Below are positions 48,406 to 59,571 of a stretch of 64,000 nt of DNA, piece by piece. The notes under the pieces were generated by a model, which worked only from the letters and a program-made list of their open reading frames with translations, was not told the DNA's origin and searched no databases. Both the position numbers and the translations under genes were made by a program. Source of the DNA: Delphinus delphis (lineage: Eukaryota; Chordata; Mammalia; Artiodactyla; Delphinidae); assembly GCF_949987515.2 (NCBI RefSeq), contig NC_082703.1, positions 9,076,680-9,140,679 on the forward strand, written 5' to 3'. Position 1 is the stretch's first letter, and each line of letters begins with the position of its first letter.

Positions 48406-49779
48406 TTTTCTTTGGAAATAACCATAGGTAGTTAAAAAGGGATGTGATGTATGTGAACTCCAAGGCACCTGATGCAGTTCAGTAAACATTCACAGAGTGT
48501 TCTCTGTATTTCTCAAATATTGAGGAACTCTGTTTCCTCCAACTCTGTTTTCCAGGTACCCACTGTGTGATATGTAGCCCCTTAAACAACAGGAAATGGT
48601 CTTCTTTTCTCTATTTCCAGATTGTAAAACAAATGCTGTTTATATGCCTTTACCTGACAATCTAATGCAGTTACCATGCACACATAGCACAGTAGAAGAG
48701 TGGCAATTTGTAAGATGGGTATTTTACATTCACCTCATTTGTTAGCCTAATGCGCCAGTAAGGAGCATTATTTCATGCTGGGTTGATTTTCTCTTTTCAG
48801 GCTCTGTCTAGGGGATTCGGAACTTCCTAGCCTTTGAACAAAGAAGTAATTTAAAGGCATGAGACCACCTAAACCCCAGAAAGACTTGCATTATTCCTTC
48901 TACTGGTAGAGTTCTACTTATTAAATGAATGTAATTTTGAAAGGTTGCTTGAAATGTTAAGTATATTTAAAGCAGCTCTTCTACCACCATGTTAAAGGAA
49001 ACACTATAATATAACATAAATATGACTCATAATTTAAAATCTCAGCTCTAGTTGTAACTTTTCTCCTTCTTGTTTTGAGATCTTTGCCATAATATTTGGA
49101 AAGACTCACTTTCCACTTGTATATCATTACAACAATCCTAGGAGATATTGAGGAAAACAACAAAGGCAGAATTTTGAGCTAATAAATAGCCCACTCACTT
49201 TATCTTATGTTCAACCTCCAAATGTTCTATAAAAATACTCAAGAACATAGATGAAAAGGAAACTGAACAGAATTATAAACTAACAATAGGAAGAATCCGC
49301 ATAGTGAGGTCCAGAGAAATTTCCAACAACTGTTAAGATGTACTCTTGTTTTATATCACAGTTGATCCAACTTCTGAACTAGGACAGCGGATTGCCATGA
49401 AAACAGGAGGGACGGGATTTTACTCTCCTTACAAATTGTCCTGAAACCTCAAATGCAGATGCTACACGAACCAAAACGATAGACAGTTGATCTCACAGGT
49501 GTTTGGAAACAATTTCTGAACAAGTACGAGCCATTGCCTCTTTCCTTTCATGTTCCCCATTATCATTAACATCAGACAGCTACTTATGCTGAGATTCAAC
49601 AGCTTCTCTTGCTCCTGCTGGAGCCTCAGATGTAACAGTGAGATCTTGTTTCACAGCTATCCTCAGCTCTGAAAAAGGAAGGAAATGAAATAGTTCATGT
49701 GAATTGGGTTGATTTAGGTATCTGCAGCCAACTTTTTTGTCACTTCTGACTGATACTAATTTTGACAACTTGTATTTTC
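48406..49779. other. Unassigned stretch
   Basis: No gene or nameable repeat. Confidence 0.45.
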
Positions 49780-50250
49780 CCAGAATTTGTCCATTTTATC
49801 TAAGTTGTTATGTTTGTTTGCATAAAGTTGTTCATCGTGTTCTCTTATTGTTCTTTTAATACCTGTAAGATCTGTAGTGATAACTTTGTTATCACTCTTG
49901 TCAATAGTAATTTGTATTCTTTCTCTTTAGTTTCAGAAAATCTAGTTAGGCATTTTATTGATCTCATCAAAGAACTAGCTTTGGACACTGCTAATTTTCT
50001 TTACTAATTGTATTAATTTTTCTATTTTATTTATTTCCCTCTTGTTTTTACTATTTCTTTCATCCTATTTACTTTGGTTTTACTTTGTTCCTTTTTTTTT
50101 TTTTTTTTTTTTTTTGCTTCTTAAGTTGGAACCTCAGGTTATTGATTTTAGATTTACCTTTTCTAATGTACACACTTTAAGCTATAAATTTCTCTTAGTC
50201 TTTCTTTGGCTGCATCACATAAATTTTGATGTTTTCCCTTTATCATTTAA
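49780..50250 (-). mobile_element. Old L1 ORF2 fragment, antisense
   Basis: 'agaatttgtccattttatctaagttg', 'tctcatcaaagaactagcttt' and 'tctttggctgcatcacataaattttgatg' match in order the antisense ORF2 text at about 57340-57790 of the large L1. A long T run at 50091-50115 interrupts it. Confidence 0.85.
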
Positions 50251-50264
50251 CATAATACTTTTAG

Positions 50265-50370
50265 TCCTAGCCACAGCAGTCAGACAAGAAAAAGAAATAA
50301 AGGCATCTAAATTGGAAGGGAAGAGGTAAAACTCTCTCTATGTGTAGATGACATCATCTTTATGTGAAAC
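50265..50370 (+). mobile_element. Old L1 ORF2 fragment, sense (RT catalytic region)
   Basis: 'gtcctagccacagcagtcagacaagaaaaagaaataaagg' and 'tctctatgtgtagatgacatcat' correspond to the RT catalytic part of ORF2 (the FADDM region). It lies in the opposite orientation to the piece just left of it, so the two form an inverted junction. Confidence 0.82.
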
Positions 50371-50576
50371 AGATAATATTCGCTAAAGTAATATTAGTAT
50401 TTCTTAGTGAAATTCAGAATTTTATGTCCCACTTCTCTTTAGCCCCCTTTCCCTTGAAAAAAGTTTCCTGAAGAATATTCAGACATTCATTAAATCCCCA
50501 ATAGTTAAGGAAACCTCAAGTATCACTTTATGGCAATTCTTATCCTGATATGTCCAATCAAGAATACCTGATCTCA

Positions 50577-50581
50577 AAAAA

Positions 50582-50642
<61 letters not shown>

Positions 50643-50705
50643 GGAGGCAGTGAAATGAAATAGGTAGCTGAGCATTCATTCTCTTACAATAGAAAAAAAA
50701 AAATG
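50577..50705. mobile_element. Small A-rich insertion with 13-bp TSD
   Basis: The exact direct repeat atacctgatctca (50564-50576 and 50706-50718) flanks 129 bp. The insert is an A run of about 24, a (TA)n run to 50641, about 50 bp of unfamiliar sequence (ctggaggcagtgaaatgaaa...) and a second A run of 11. TSD plus A tail indicates L1-type retroposition of a short RNA that I cannot identify. Confidence 0.7.
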
Positions 50706-50718
50706 ATACCTGATCTCA

Positions 50719-52890
50719 CAAGGTTAACTTTTCCAAAATAGTCTTCAACACCATTCTTTCATAACAAGGCCCTGACATTGTCTTCCAAAATCTACTTTTG
50801 AAAGAATAATTCCTGATGAATCTTGGAGAAGAAAAAATAAATATCTGACCATTAGGGTAGCATCTGAAGTCTGAAATCATTTCCTAGATAAGGCCTATTA
50901 ACTGGAGGCAAGATTAATGAGTAACCACATCTTCCTACTTAGCATACTTCTAAATAGCTGAGTTGCTTACACCAGCAAATCATCTTTATAAATAGGATTT
51001 GGCTCTAGAACAACCTAAATGTTCAAACAGAAATGTTGACATTCTTTCTGAAAATATACCCCAAAAGTCATAGAACCATTGACCAGGGAATGATTCTCTA
51101 CCTTGAAATCATTGGCTCTGTACAAAGGACTCTGACTGTCAGTACATAAACCATTCATGTAACACTTTCAACTGGCTTTATTGTCAATCCAGAGTCAGAC
51201 TTGTATGAATTTCCCTTCAAGATTATCTTCAAAATGAATATTCTTCCCAGTATACAGTTTTAGGATCCTGGAGTCCATATTTTCCAAAGGTGTCATGAGG
51301 CATTCCAAATAAGACATCAATAAATGCATAATATTTTAATGAGGTCAAATGACATTTTTGGAATGACCACAAAATAACACAATATACAGTTATCAATTTA
51401 TAAACTAAATTGACTCTGAAGAACTAAAAAGCTCAAGCAAGCCCCAAGTATCCTGAGAAATATTTCCATAGAATTGATTACAACTCTTTTCCCACCTCAG
51501 GGTCATGATGCCATCCTGGACCTCATCAATTTTCTCAAACAAAATGAGATATTTTATTCTTAGTATGTACCAGAGCTGAGAGAACCATCATCTTTCTGCA
51601 AGGAATCTTCAGGTTTCACATGAAATTAGATTTGATTATTTGAGACTTTGAATTTTATGTTCTCCTGTTTATTGTAGATACCTTCTGAAGTTCTCTAAAC
51701 CAGAAACCAGATATATATTGCTAATTAGCTAAACTCTAAGAACAAAAACATATATTTTATAAAGCTTAAGATCATCTTTAAAATGTTATGCTTCATAACA
51801 GGAAGATTGGATCACCTTGCAATCCCCTGCAGTGTTCTGCTACAATAATCCAATCCATTCTAATACCTCAAATTTCAATTTTTTTCCCAGTAAATACAGC
51901 TTTTATTCCTAGTATTTCTCACCATCTGTAGCTATCCTCCAAGTACTTAAGTCATTGAACCGTCCACTGAAGGAGAATGGGAGACAAATTTGTAAGCTGT
52001 ATCCTGTTTCCCATTGGTCAAAAGCTTGTTCCATGGGATAGTAATTCCCCTTTACTTCCTAGTAGCACACGCAAGGGTGCAGAGCAGCCTGTGACATCAT
52101 GTGCTTCGGTATCAACAGCGAGGCCCCTGGGTAGGAAGTGAGGGGGTAGATGACAGGTATGCAGCAAAATGCTGTTGTATTGTGCCCACATGATATTATT
52201 TGCAGTCTACATAAAGGTGATCATGACAGTGGTATCTGGAGCTGGAAAAGATGATCAAATGACTCGAAGGTATGTGAGAACAAGATTTAAAGTGAAGTGT
52301 AAGTAGTGTCAGCTATCACCAGCGAGTTTCATCATGTGAAATGGCCAGTTTACTCTGATTCACTCACAATTACATCTGGAGAATGAGACCAATTCAGACA
52401 CTTGTTAATCAGTTTCCATGGCTCAAAGAATTGAGACACTCTGTGCCTATATAACTCTCCCTGCAGTGTAGCTATACGTCTGATACTGCGTTATCTCAGG
52501 GAGGGAGGGGAAAGGATATACGAGGAAGAAGTGTATTATCAAAGGTCACAAGTATTTAAAGCACTCCCAGGTGAGAGCCAAATGCAAGCTCTGGATCAAA
52601 TAAAAATGCAACGACCATCACACCATGGCTATAAAGCAGAGCTAATCTGGATCAAACCACAGCAAATTGTTTCCAATGCCTAGCTTCTCTCCTGATCGCA
52701 ATCCTCGTTCTCTTCCTTCAGCTTTGTGGTTACCCTTTCAAAGGCATTCCCTTCTGCTCATCTTGCTAACACCGTTAATCATCCACTCCACCACATTTTT
52801 AGAATGTTCTCGCATATTGACAACATTCCCATGCTCACTTCTGCCATGTTCCTTCCCCACTCTTCAACCCCAGTTTGCACTGTATTATTA
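50719..52890. other. Unassigned stretch
   Basis: About 2.2 kb without a gene or nameable repeat. Confidence 0.45.
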
Positions 52891-52904
52891 ATATTAACCA
52901 GCTG

Positions 52905-53092
52905 GGGCTTCCCTGGTGGCGCAGTGGTTGAGAGTCTGCCTGCCGATGCAGGGGACGCGGGTTCGTGCCCCGGTCCGGGAAGATCCCGCATGCCACGGAG
53001 TGGCTGGGCCCGTGAGCCATGGCCGCTGGGCCTGCGCGTCCGGAGCCTGTGCTCTGCAACGGGAGAGGCCACAGCAGTGAGAGGCCCGCGTA

Positions 53093-53127
<35 letters not shown>

Positions 53128-53170
53128 TATATATATATATATAAAAATATATTAAAAAAAATATATATAT
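52905..53170 (+). mobile_element. CHR-type SINE, short form, with microsatellite tail
   Basis: Sense head ggcttccctggtggcgcagt through B box and body to 'gcccgcgtacc', then (CA)n at about 53093-53125 and (TA)n/A-rich text to 53170 in place of a plain A tail. TSD copies atattaaccagctg (52891-52904) and atataaaccagctg (53171-53184) differ at one base and bracket the whole, so the microsatellites lie within the insertion. Frames of 115-161 codons here are artefacts. Confidence 0.96.
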
Positions 53171-53184
53171 ATATAAACCAGCTG

Positions 53185-54454
53185 AAGGTAGAGTGTGGAA
53201 AACCATACTAAAAATGAACCAGCATATTATTTTCATGACTGGGTGTATTTGCCACTTCATCTACCACTGCAAATAAAGGCATACATGCTAGAGCAGCCAT
53301 ATGTGGCTGTCTGTGATCAAACGTGAGCAGTATAACAGCCCATGTGTGTGCCATGGTGTCTTTCTAAGATCTCTCTTAGGACTGTGAGATAGCATTATTT
53401 CTGCATATTTTTTGAATGGAGTGTTTACATAATGTAAATATGGCCATTCTTTTCCTCCACTTAGGGCTGGCAGAACAAATAAGACCCTCCAAATTTATAT
53501 GCCCAATTACTTTTAGGTTAACAAGCTCTGAAGTGCTGTGGAAATACTCCCCCAGAGTTTCATTGTGGGTTAATGGAGAATCATCGAGACTTTCTTCAGG
53601 ACTATTAGAATAATAAACACCAGGCAGTTTAATCAATTAGACATTTCACCAGGACCATCACTCAAGTGGACAAGTAATTCAGCCTATTCCCCAAGGAAGT
53701 CTGGGCTCAGTGATCTCTGCTTTTTGCCAAAACCCCAGTGAGGGACAGTTAAGAATTGTTCTTCCAAGGATACAAGGCAGGACCTGTGGGAGAGGTTTCT
53801 ACAGTGCTTATCTTGGGGAAGTTGTATAAGGACGACCAGGAACAATGTCCTGATGCAGGCAGTGGGGGTCCCTACCCTCTATTCTCATAGACGAAGAAGT
53901 CATAATCAACATACAGTTTTCTTCTCTGAATGGGAAGAGAACATAGTAAAACCTCACTGTTTCAGAGTATATGTGGGTTGATGTGTATGAAGGGGGCAGA
54001 TTCCAATTTGAATATGCAGAACATTAAAAAAACCCTGCATCGTAGGATACTTTCAAGGCAGTTTTGTAGCTTTCAAATATATACAGTAGGTGGAAATGGA
54101 GTGGCAAATTGTTTTCTAATAGAGGTCTTTAGACACCTTTTTTTTTAACACACACGTAACGATGATTTATAAGTAATATGTCAATTAATTGTTTATAAAT
54201 GGCACTGCTCAAGTGCTAGAGGGCTCTTGAAAACAATTGTTTCTTTTAAGTATTTTAAATATCTTTCCAGCACACTTACTTATACCATGAATTATTTAGG
54301 AAACCCTTCCTCTATTGTTACCATACAGATAAAATTTGGTCCAGTTCTAATCAAAATTATCACAAATTTTTATTTGATGCTGTCTGGTAGACTGTGTTGC
54401 TGGATAACCAGTACTCTGCAAGCTTAGTTGCCATTATGAAGAAACAGCTTCTTT
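53185..54454. other. Unassigned stretch
   Basis: No gene or nameable repeat. Frames of 65-86 codons near 53376-53636 are not protein-like. Confidence 0.45.
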
Positions 54455-54470
54455 CACAGCAGTGAATTTT

Positions 54471-54840
54471 TTTTTTTTACATCTTTATTAGAGTATAATT
54501 GCTTTACAATGGTGTGTTAGTTTCTGCTTTATAACAAAATGAATCATTTATACATATACATATGTTCCCATATCTCTTCCCTCTTGCGTCTCCCTCCCTC
54601 CCACCCTCCCTATCCCACCCCTCCAGGCGGTCACAAAGCACCGAGCTGATCTCCCTGTGCTATGCGGCTGCTTCCCACTACCTATCTACCTTACGTTTGG
54701 TAGTGTATATATGTCCATGCCTTTCTCTCGCTTTGTCACAGCTTACCCTTCCCCCTCCCCATACCCTCAAGTCCATTCTCTAGTAGGTCTGTGTCTTCAT
54801 TCCTGTCTTACCCCTAGGTTCTTCATGACATTTTTTTCCC
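54471..54840 (-). other. L1 3'UTR and A tail
   Basis: 370 bp from the ORF2 stop to the T run. The text ('tttattagagtataattgctttacaatgg', 'ccgagctgatctccctgtgctatgcggctgc') is shared with the truncated copy at 43690-43960, so both belong to closely related L1 subfamilies. Confidence 0.9.
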
Positions 54841-57800
54841 TTAAATTCCATATATATGTGTTAGCATACGGTATTTGTCTTTCTCTTTCTGACTTACTTC
54901 ACTCTGTATGACAGACTCTAGGTCTATCCACCTCATTACAAATAGCTCAATTTCGTTTCTTTTTATGACTGAGTAATATTCCATTGTATATATGTGCAAC
55001 ATCTTCTTTATCCATTCATCCGATGATGGACACTTAGGTTGTTTCCATCTCTGGGCTATTGTAAATAGAGCTGCAATGAACATTTTGGTACATGACTCTT
55101 TTTGAATTATGGTTTTCTCAGGGTATATGTCAAGTAGTGGGATTCCTGGGTCATATGGAAGTTCTATTTTTAGTTTCTTAAGGAACCTCCATACTGTTCT
55201 CCACAGTGGCTGTATGAATTTACATTCCCACCAACAGTGCAAGAGTGTTCCCTTTTCTCCACACCCTCTCCAGCATTTACTGTTTCTAGATTTTTTGATG
55301 ATGGCCATTCTGACTGGTGTGAGATGATATCGCATTGTAGTTTTGATTTGCATTTCTCTAATGATTAATGATGTTGAGCATTCTTTCATGTGTTTGTTGG
55401 CAGTCTGTATATCTTCTTTGGAGAAATGTCTATTTAGGTCTTCTGCCCACTTTTGGATTGGGTTGTTTGTTTTTCTGTTATTGAGCTGCATGAGCTGCTT
55501 ATAAATTTTGGAGATTAATCCTTTGTCAGTTGCTTCATTTGCAAATATTTTCTCCCATTCTGAGGGTTGTCTTTTGGACTTGTTTATGGTTTCCTTTGCT
55601 GTGCAAAAGCTTTGAAGTTTCATTAGGTCCTATTTGTTTATTTTTGTTTTTATTTCCCTTTCTCTAGAAGGTGGGTCAAAAAGGATCTTGCTGTGATTTA
55701 TGTCATAGAGTGTTCTGCCTATGTTTTCCTCTAAGAGTTTGATAGTTTCTGTCCTTACATCTAGGTCTTTCATCCATTTTGAGCTTATTTTTGTGTATGG
55801 TGTTAGGGAGTGATCTAATCTCATACTTTTACATGTACCTGTCCAGTTTTCCCAGCATCACTTATTGAAGAGGCTGTCCTTTCTCCACTGTACTTTCCTG
55901 CCTCCTTTATCAAAGATAAGGTGACCATATGTGCGTGGGTTTATCTCTGGGCTTTCTATCCTGTTCCATTGATCTATCTTTCTGTTTTTGTGCCAGTACC
56001 ATACTGTCTTGATACTGTAGGTTTGTAGTATAGTCTGAAGTCAGGGAGCCTGATTCCTCCAGCTCCGTTTTTTGTTCTCAAGATTGCTTTGGCTATTCGG
56101 GGTCTTTTGTGTTTCCATACAAATTGGGAAATTTTTTGTTCTAGTTCTGTGAAAAATACCAGTGGTAGTTTGATTGCATTGAATCTGTAGATTGCTTTGG
56201 GTAGTAGAGTCATTTTCACAATGTTGATTCTTCCTTTCCATCTATTTGTATCATCTTTAATTTCTTTTATCAGTGTCTTATAATTTTCTGCATATAGGTC
56301 TTTTGTTTCCTTAGGTAGGTTTATTCCTAGATATTTTATTCTTTTTGTTGCAATGGTAAATGGGAGTGTTTTCTTGATTTCACTTTCAGATTTTTCATCA
56401 TTAGTGTATAGGAATGCCAGAGATTTCTGTGCATTAATTCTGTATCCTGCTACTTTACCAAATTCATTGCTTAGCTCTAGTAGTTTTCTGGTAGCATCTT
56501 TAGGATTCTCTATCTATAGTATCATGTCATCTGCAAACAGTGACAGCTTTACTTCTTTTCTGATTTGGATTCCTTTTATTTCCTTTTCTTCTCTGATTGC
56601 TGTGGCTAAAACTTCCAAAACTATGTTGAATAAGAGTGGTGAGAGTGGGCCACCTTTTCTTCTTCCTGATCTTAGTGGAAATGTTTTCAATTTTTCACCA
56701 TTGAGGACGATGTTGGCTGTGGGTTTGTCATATATGGCCTTTATTATGTTGAAGAAAGTTCCCTGTATGCCTACTTTCTGCAGGGTTTTTATCATAAATG
56801 AGTGTTGAATTCTGTTGAAAGCTTTCTCTGCATCTATTAAGATGATCATATGGTTTTTCTCCTTCAATTTGTTAATATGGTTTATCACATAGATTGATTT
56901 GTGTATATTAAAGAATCCTTGCATTCCTGGAATAAACCCCACTTGATCATGGTGTATGATCCTTTTAATGTGCTGTTGGATTCTGTTTGCTAGTATTTTG
57001 TTGAGGATTTTTGCATCTATGTTCATCAGTGATATTGGCCTGTAGTTTTCTTTCTTTGTGACATCCTTGTCTGGTTTTGGTATCAAGGTGATGGTGGCCT
57101 TGTAGAATGAGTTTGGGAGTGTTCCTCCCTCTGCTATATTTTGGAAGAGTTTGAGAAGGATAGGTATTAGCTCTTCTCTAAATGTTTGATAGAATTCGCC
57201 TGTGAAGCCATCTGGTCCTGGGCTTTTGTTTGTTGGAAGATTTTTAATCACAGTTTCAATTTCAGTGCTTGTGATTGGTCTGTTCATATTTTCTATTTCT
57301 TCCTGGTTCAGTCTTGGCAGGTTGTACATTTCTAAGATTTGTCCATTTCTTCCAGGTTGTCCATTTTATTGGCATGGAGTTGCTTGTAGTAATCTCTCAT
57401 GATCTTTTGTATCTCTGCAGTGTCAGTTGTTACTTCTCCTTTTTCATTTCTAATTCTATAGATTTGAGTCTTCTCCCTTTTTTTCTTGATGACTCTGGCT
57501 AATGGTTTATCAATTTTGTTTATCTTCTCAAAGAACCAGCTTTTAGTTTTATTGATCTTTGCTATCATTTCCTTCATTTCTTTTTCATTTATTTCTGATC
57601 TGATTTTTATGATTTCTTTCCTTCTGCTAACTTTGGGGTTTTTTTGTTCTTCTTTCTCTAATTGCTTTAGGTGCAAGGTTAGGTTGTTTATTCGAGATGT
57701 TTCCTGTTTCTCAAGGTAGGATTGTATTGCTATAAACTTTCCTCTTAGAACTGCTTTTGCTGCATCCCATAGATTTTGGGTCGTCGTGTCTCTATTGTCA

Positions 57801-58626
57801 TTTGTTTCTAGGTATTTTTTAATTTCCTCTTTGATTTCTTCAGTGATCACTTCGTTATTAAGTAGTGTATTGTTTAGCCTCAGTGTGTTTGTATTTTTTA
57901 CAGATCTTTTCCTGTAATTCATATCTAGTCTCATAGTGTTGTGGTCAGAAAGATACTTGATACAATTTCAATTTTCTTAAATTTACCAAGGCTTGATTTG
58001 TGACCCAGGATATGATCTATCCTGGAGAATGTTCCATGAGGACTTGAGAAAAATGTGTATTCTGTTGTTTTTGGATGGAATGTCCTATAAATATCAATTA
58101 AGTCCATCTTGTTTAATGTATCATTTAAAGCTTGTGTTTCCTTATTTATTCTCATTTTGGATGATCTGTCCATTGGTGAAAGTGGGGTGTTAAAGTCCCC
58201 TACTATGAATGTGTTACTGTCAATTTCCCCTTTTATGGCTGTTAGTATTTGCCTTATGTATTGAGGTGTTCCTATGTTGGGTGCATAAATATTTACAATT
58301 GTTATATCTTCTTCTTGGATCGATCCCTTGATCATTATGTAGTGTCCTTCTTTGTCTCTTCTAATATTCTTTATTTTAAAGTCTATTTTGTCTGATATGA
58401 GAATTGCTACTCCAGCTTTCTTTTGCTTTCCATTTGCATGAAATACCTTTTTCCATCCCCTTACTTTCAGTCTGCATGTGTCTCGAGGTCTGAAGTGGGT
58501 CTCTTGTAGATAGCAAATATATGGGTCTTGTTTTTTTATCCATTCAGTTAATCTGTGCCTTTTGGTGGGAGCATTTAGTCCATTTATATTTAAGGTAATT
58601 ATCGATATGCATGTTCCTATTCCCAT
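54841..58626 (-). pseudogene. L1 ORF2 pseudogene (endonuclease and reverse transcriptase)
   Basis: ORF2p nicks target DNA and reverse-transcribes RNA. Segment 58626-57931 (231 codons) is the endonuclease domain, with TLNINGLN and QETH near its start and GDFN at about residue 144. A frameshift near 57935 removes the SDH-containing end. Segment 57934-57332 is the linker and ends in another frameshift near 57330. Segment 57329-56514 is the RT core with [14 protein letters not shown] and FADDMIL, stopped by an in-frame nonsense codon just after. Further breaks occur around 56240-55625. Segment 55623-54841 (260 codons) holds the Cys-rich C-terminus (CWRGCG...HCWWEC). At least five breaks make it inactive. 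Confidence 0.95.
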
Positions 58627-58684
58627 TTTCTCAATTGTTTTGGGTTTGTTATTGTAGGTCTTTTCCTTCTCTTGTGTTTCCTGC

Positions 58685-59571
58685 CTAGAGAACTTCCTTT
58701 AGCATTTGTTGGGAAGCTGGTTTGGTGATGTTGAATTCTCTTAGCTTTTGCTTGTCTGTAAACGTTTTAATTTCTCCATCAAATCTGAATGAGATCCTTG
58801 CTGGCTAATCTTGGTTGTAAGTTTTTCTCCTTCATCACTTTAAATATGTCCTGCCACTCCCTTCTGGCTTGCAGAGTTTCTGCTGAAAGATCAGCTGTTA
58901 AACTTATGGGGATTCCCTTGTGTGTTATTTGTTGTTTTTCCCTTGCTGCTTTTAATATGTTTTCTTTGTATTTAATTTGTGACAGTTTGATTAATATGTC
59001 TTGGCATATTTCTCCTTGGATTTATCCTGTATGGGACTCTCTGTGCTTCCTGGACTTGATTGACTATTTTCTTTCCCATATTAGGGAAGTTTTCAACTAT
59101 AATCTCTTCAAATATTTTCTCAGTCCCTTTCTTTTTCTCTTCTTCTTCTGGAACCCCTATAATTTGAATGTTGGTGCGTTTAATGTTGTCCCAGAGGTCT
59201 CTGAGACTGTCCTCAGTTCTTTTCATTCTGTTTTCTTTATTCTGCTCTGCAGTAGTTATTTCCACTCTTTTATCTTCCAGGTCACTTATCCATTCTTCTG
59301 CCTCAGTTATTCTGCTATTGATCCCATCTAGAGTATTTTTCATTTCATTTATTGTGTTGTTCATCATTGTTTGTTTCGTCTTTAGTTCTTCTAGGTCCTT
59401 GTTAAATGTTTCTTGCATTTTGTCTATTGTATTTCCAAGATTTTGGATCATCTTTAGTATCATTATTCTGAATTCTTTTTCAGGTAGACTGCCTATTTCC
59501 TCTTCATTTGTTAGGTCTGGTGGGTTTTTATCTTGCTCCTTCATCTGCTGTGTGTTTTTCTGTTTTCTCAT
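58685..59571 (-). pseudogene. L1 ORF1 pseudogene (RNA-binding chaperone)
   Basis: ORF1p coats L1 RNA as a trimer. The first 199 codons (59571-58972) are open. They are rich in Glu, Lys and Asn with heptad-like spacing around residues 40-120, fitting the coiled coil, followed by the start of the RNA-recognition part (IQIIGVPEEE). The frame is lost near 59005 and changes again near 58803, and the expected end of the ORF is a TAG at 58685-58687. The start at 59571 is the first Met of the open frame. The broken C-terminal domain means no full protein can be made. Confidence 0.9.

Noticed and set aside
52726..53260. Open frames of 115-161 codons on both strands
   Set aside because: They cross a CHR-type SINE and its CA/TA tail. 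The same peptide patterns recur at every short-form SINE in the window.
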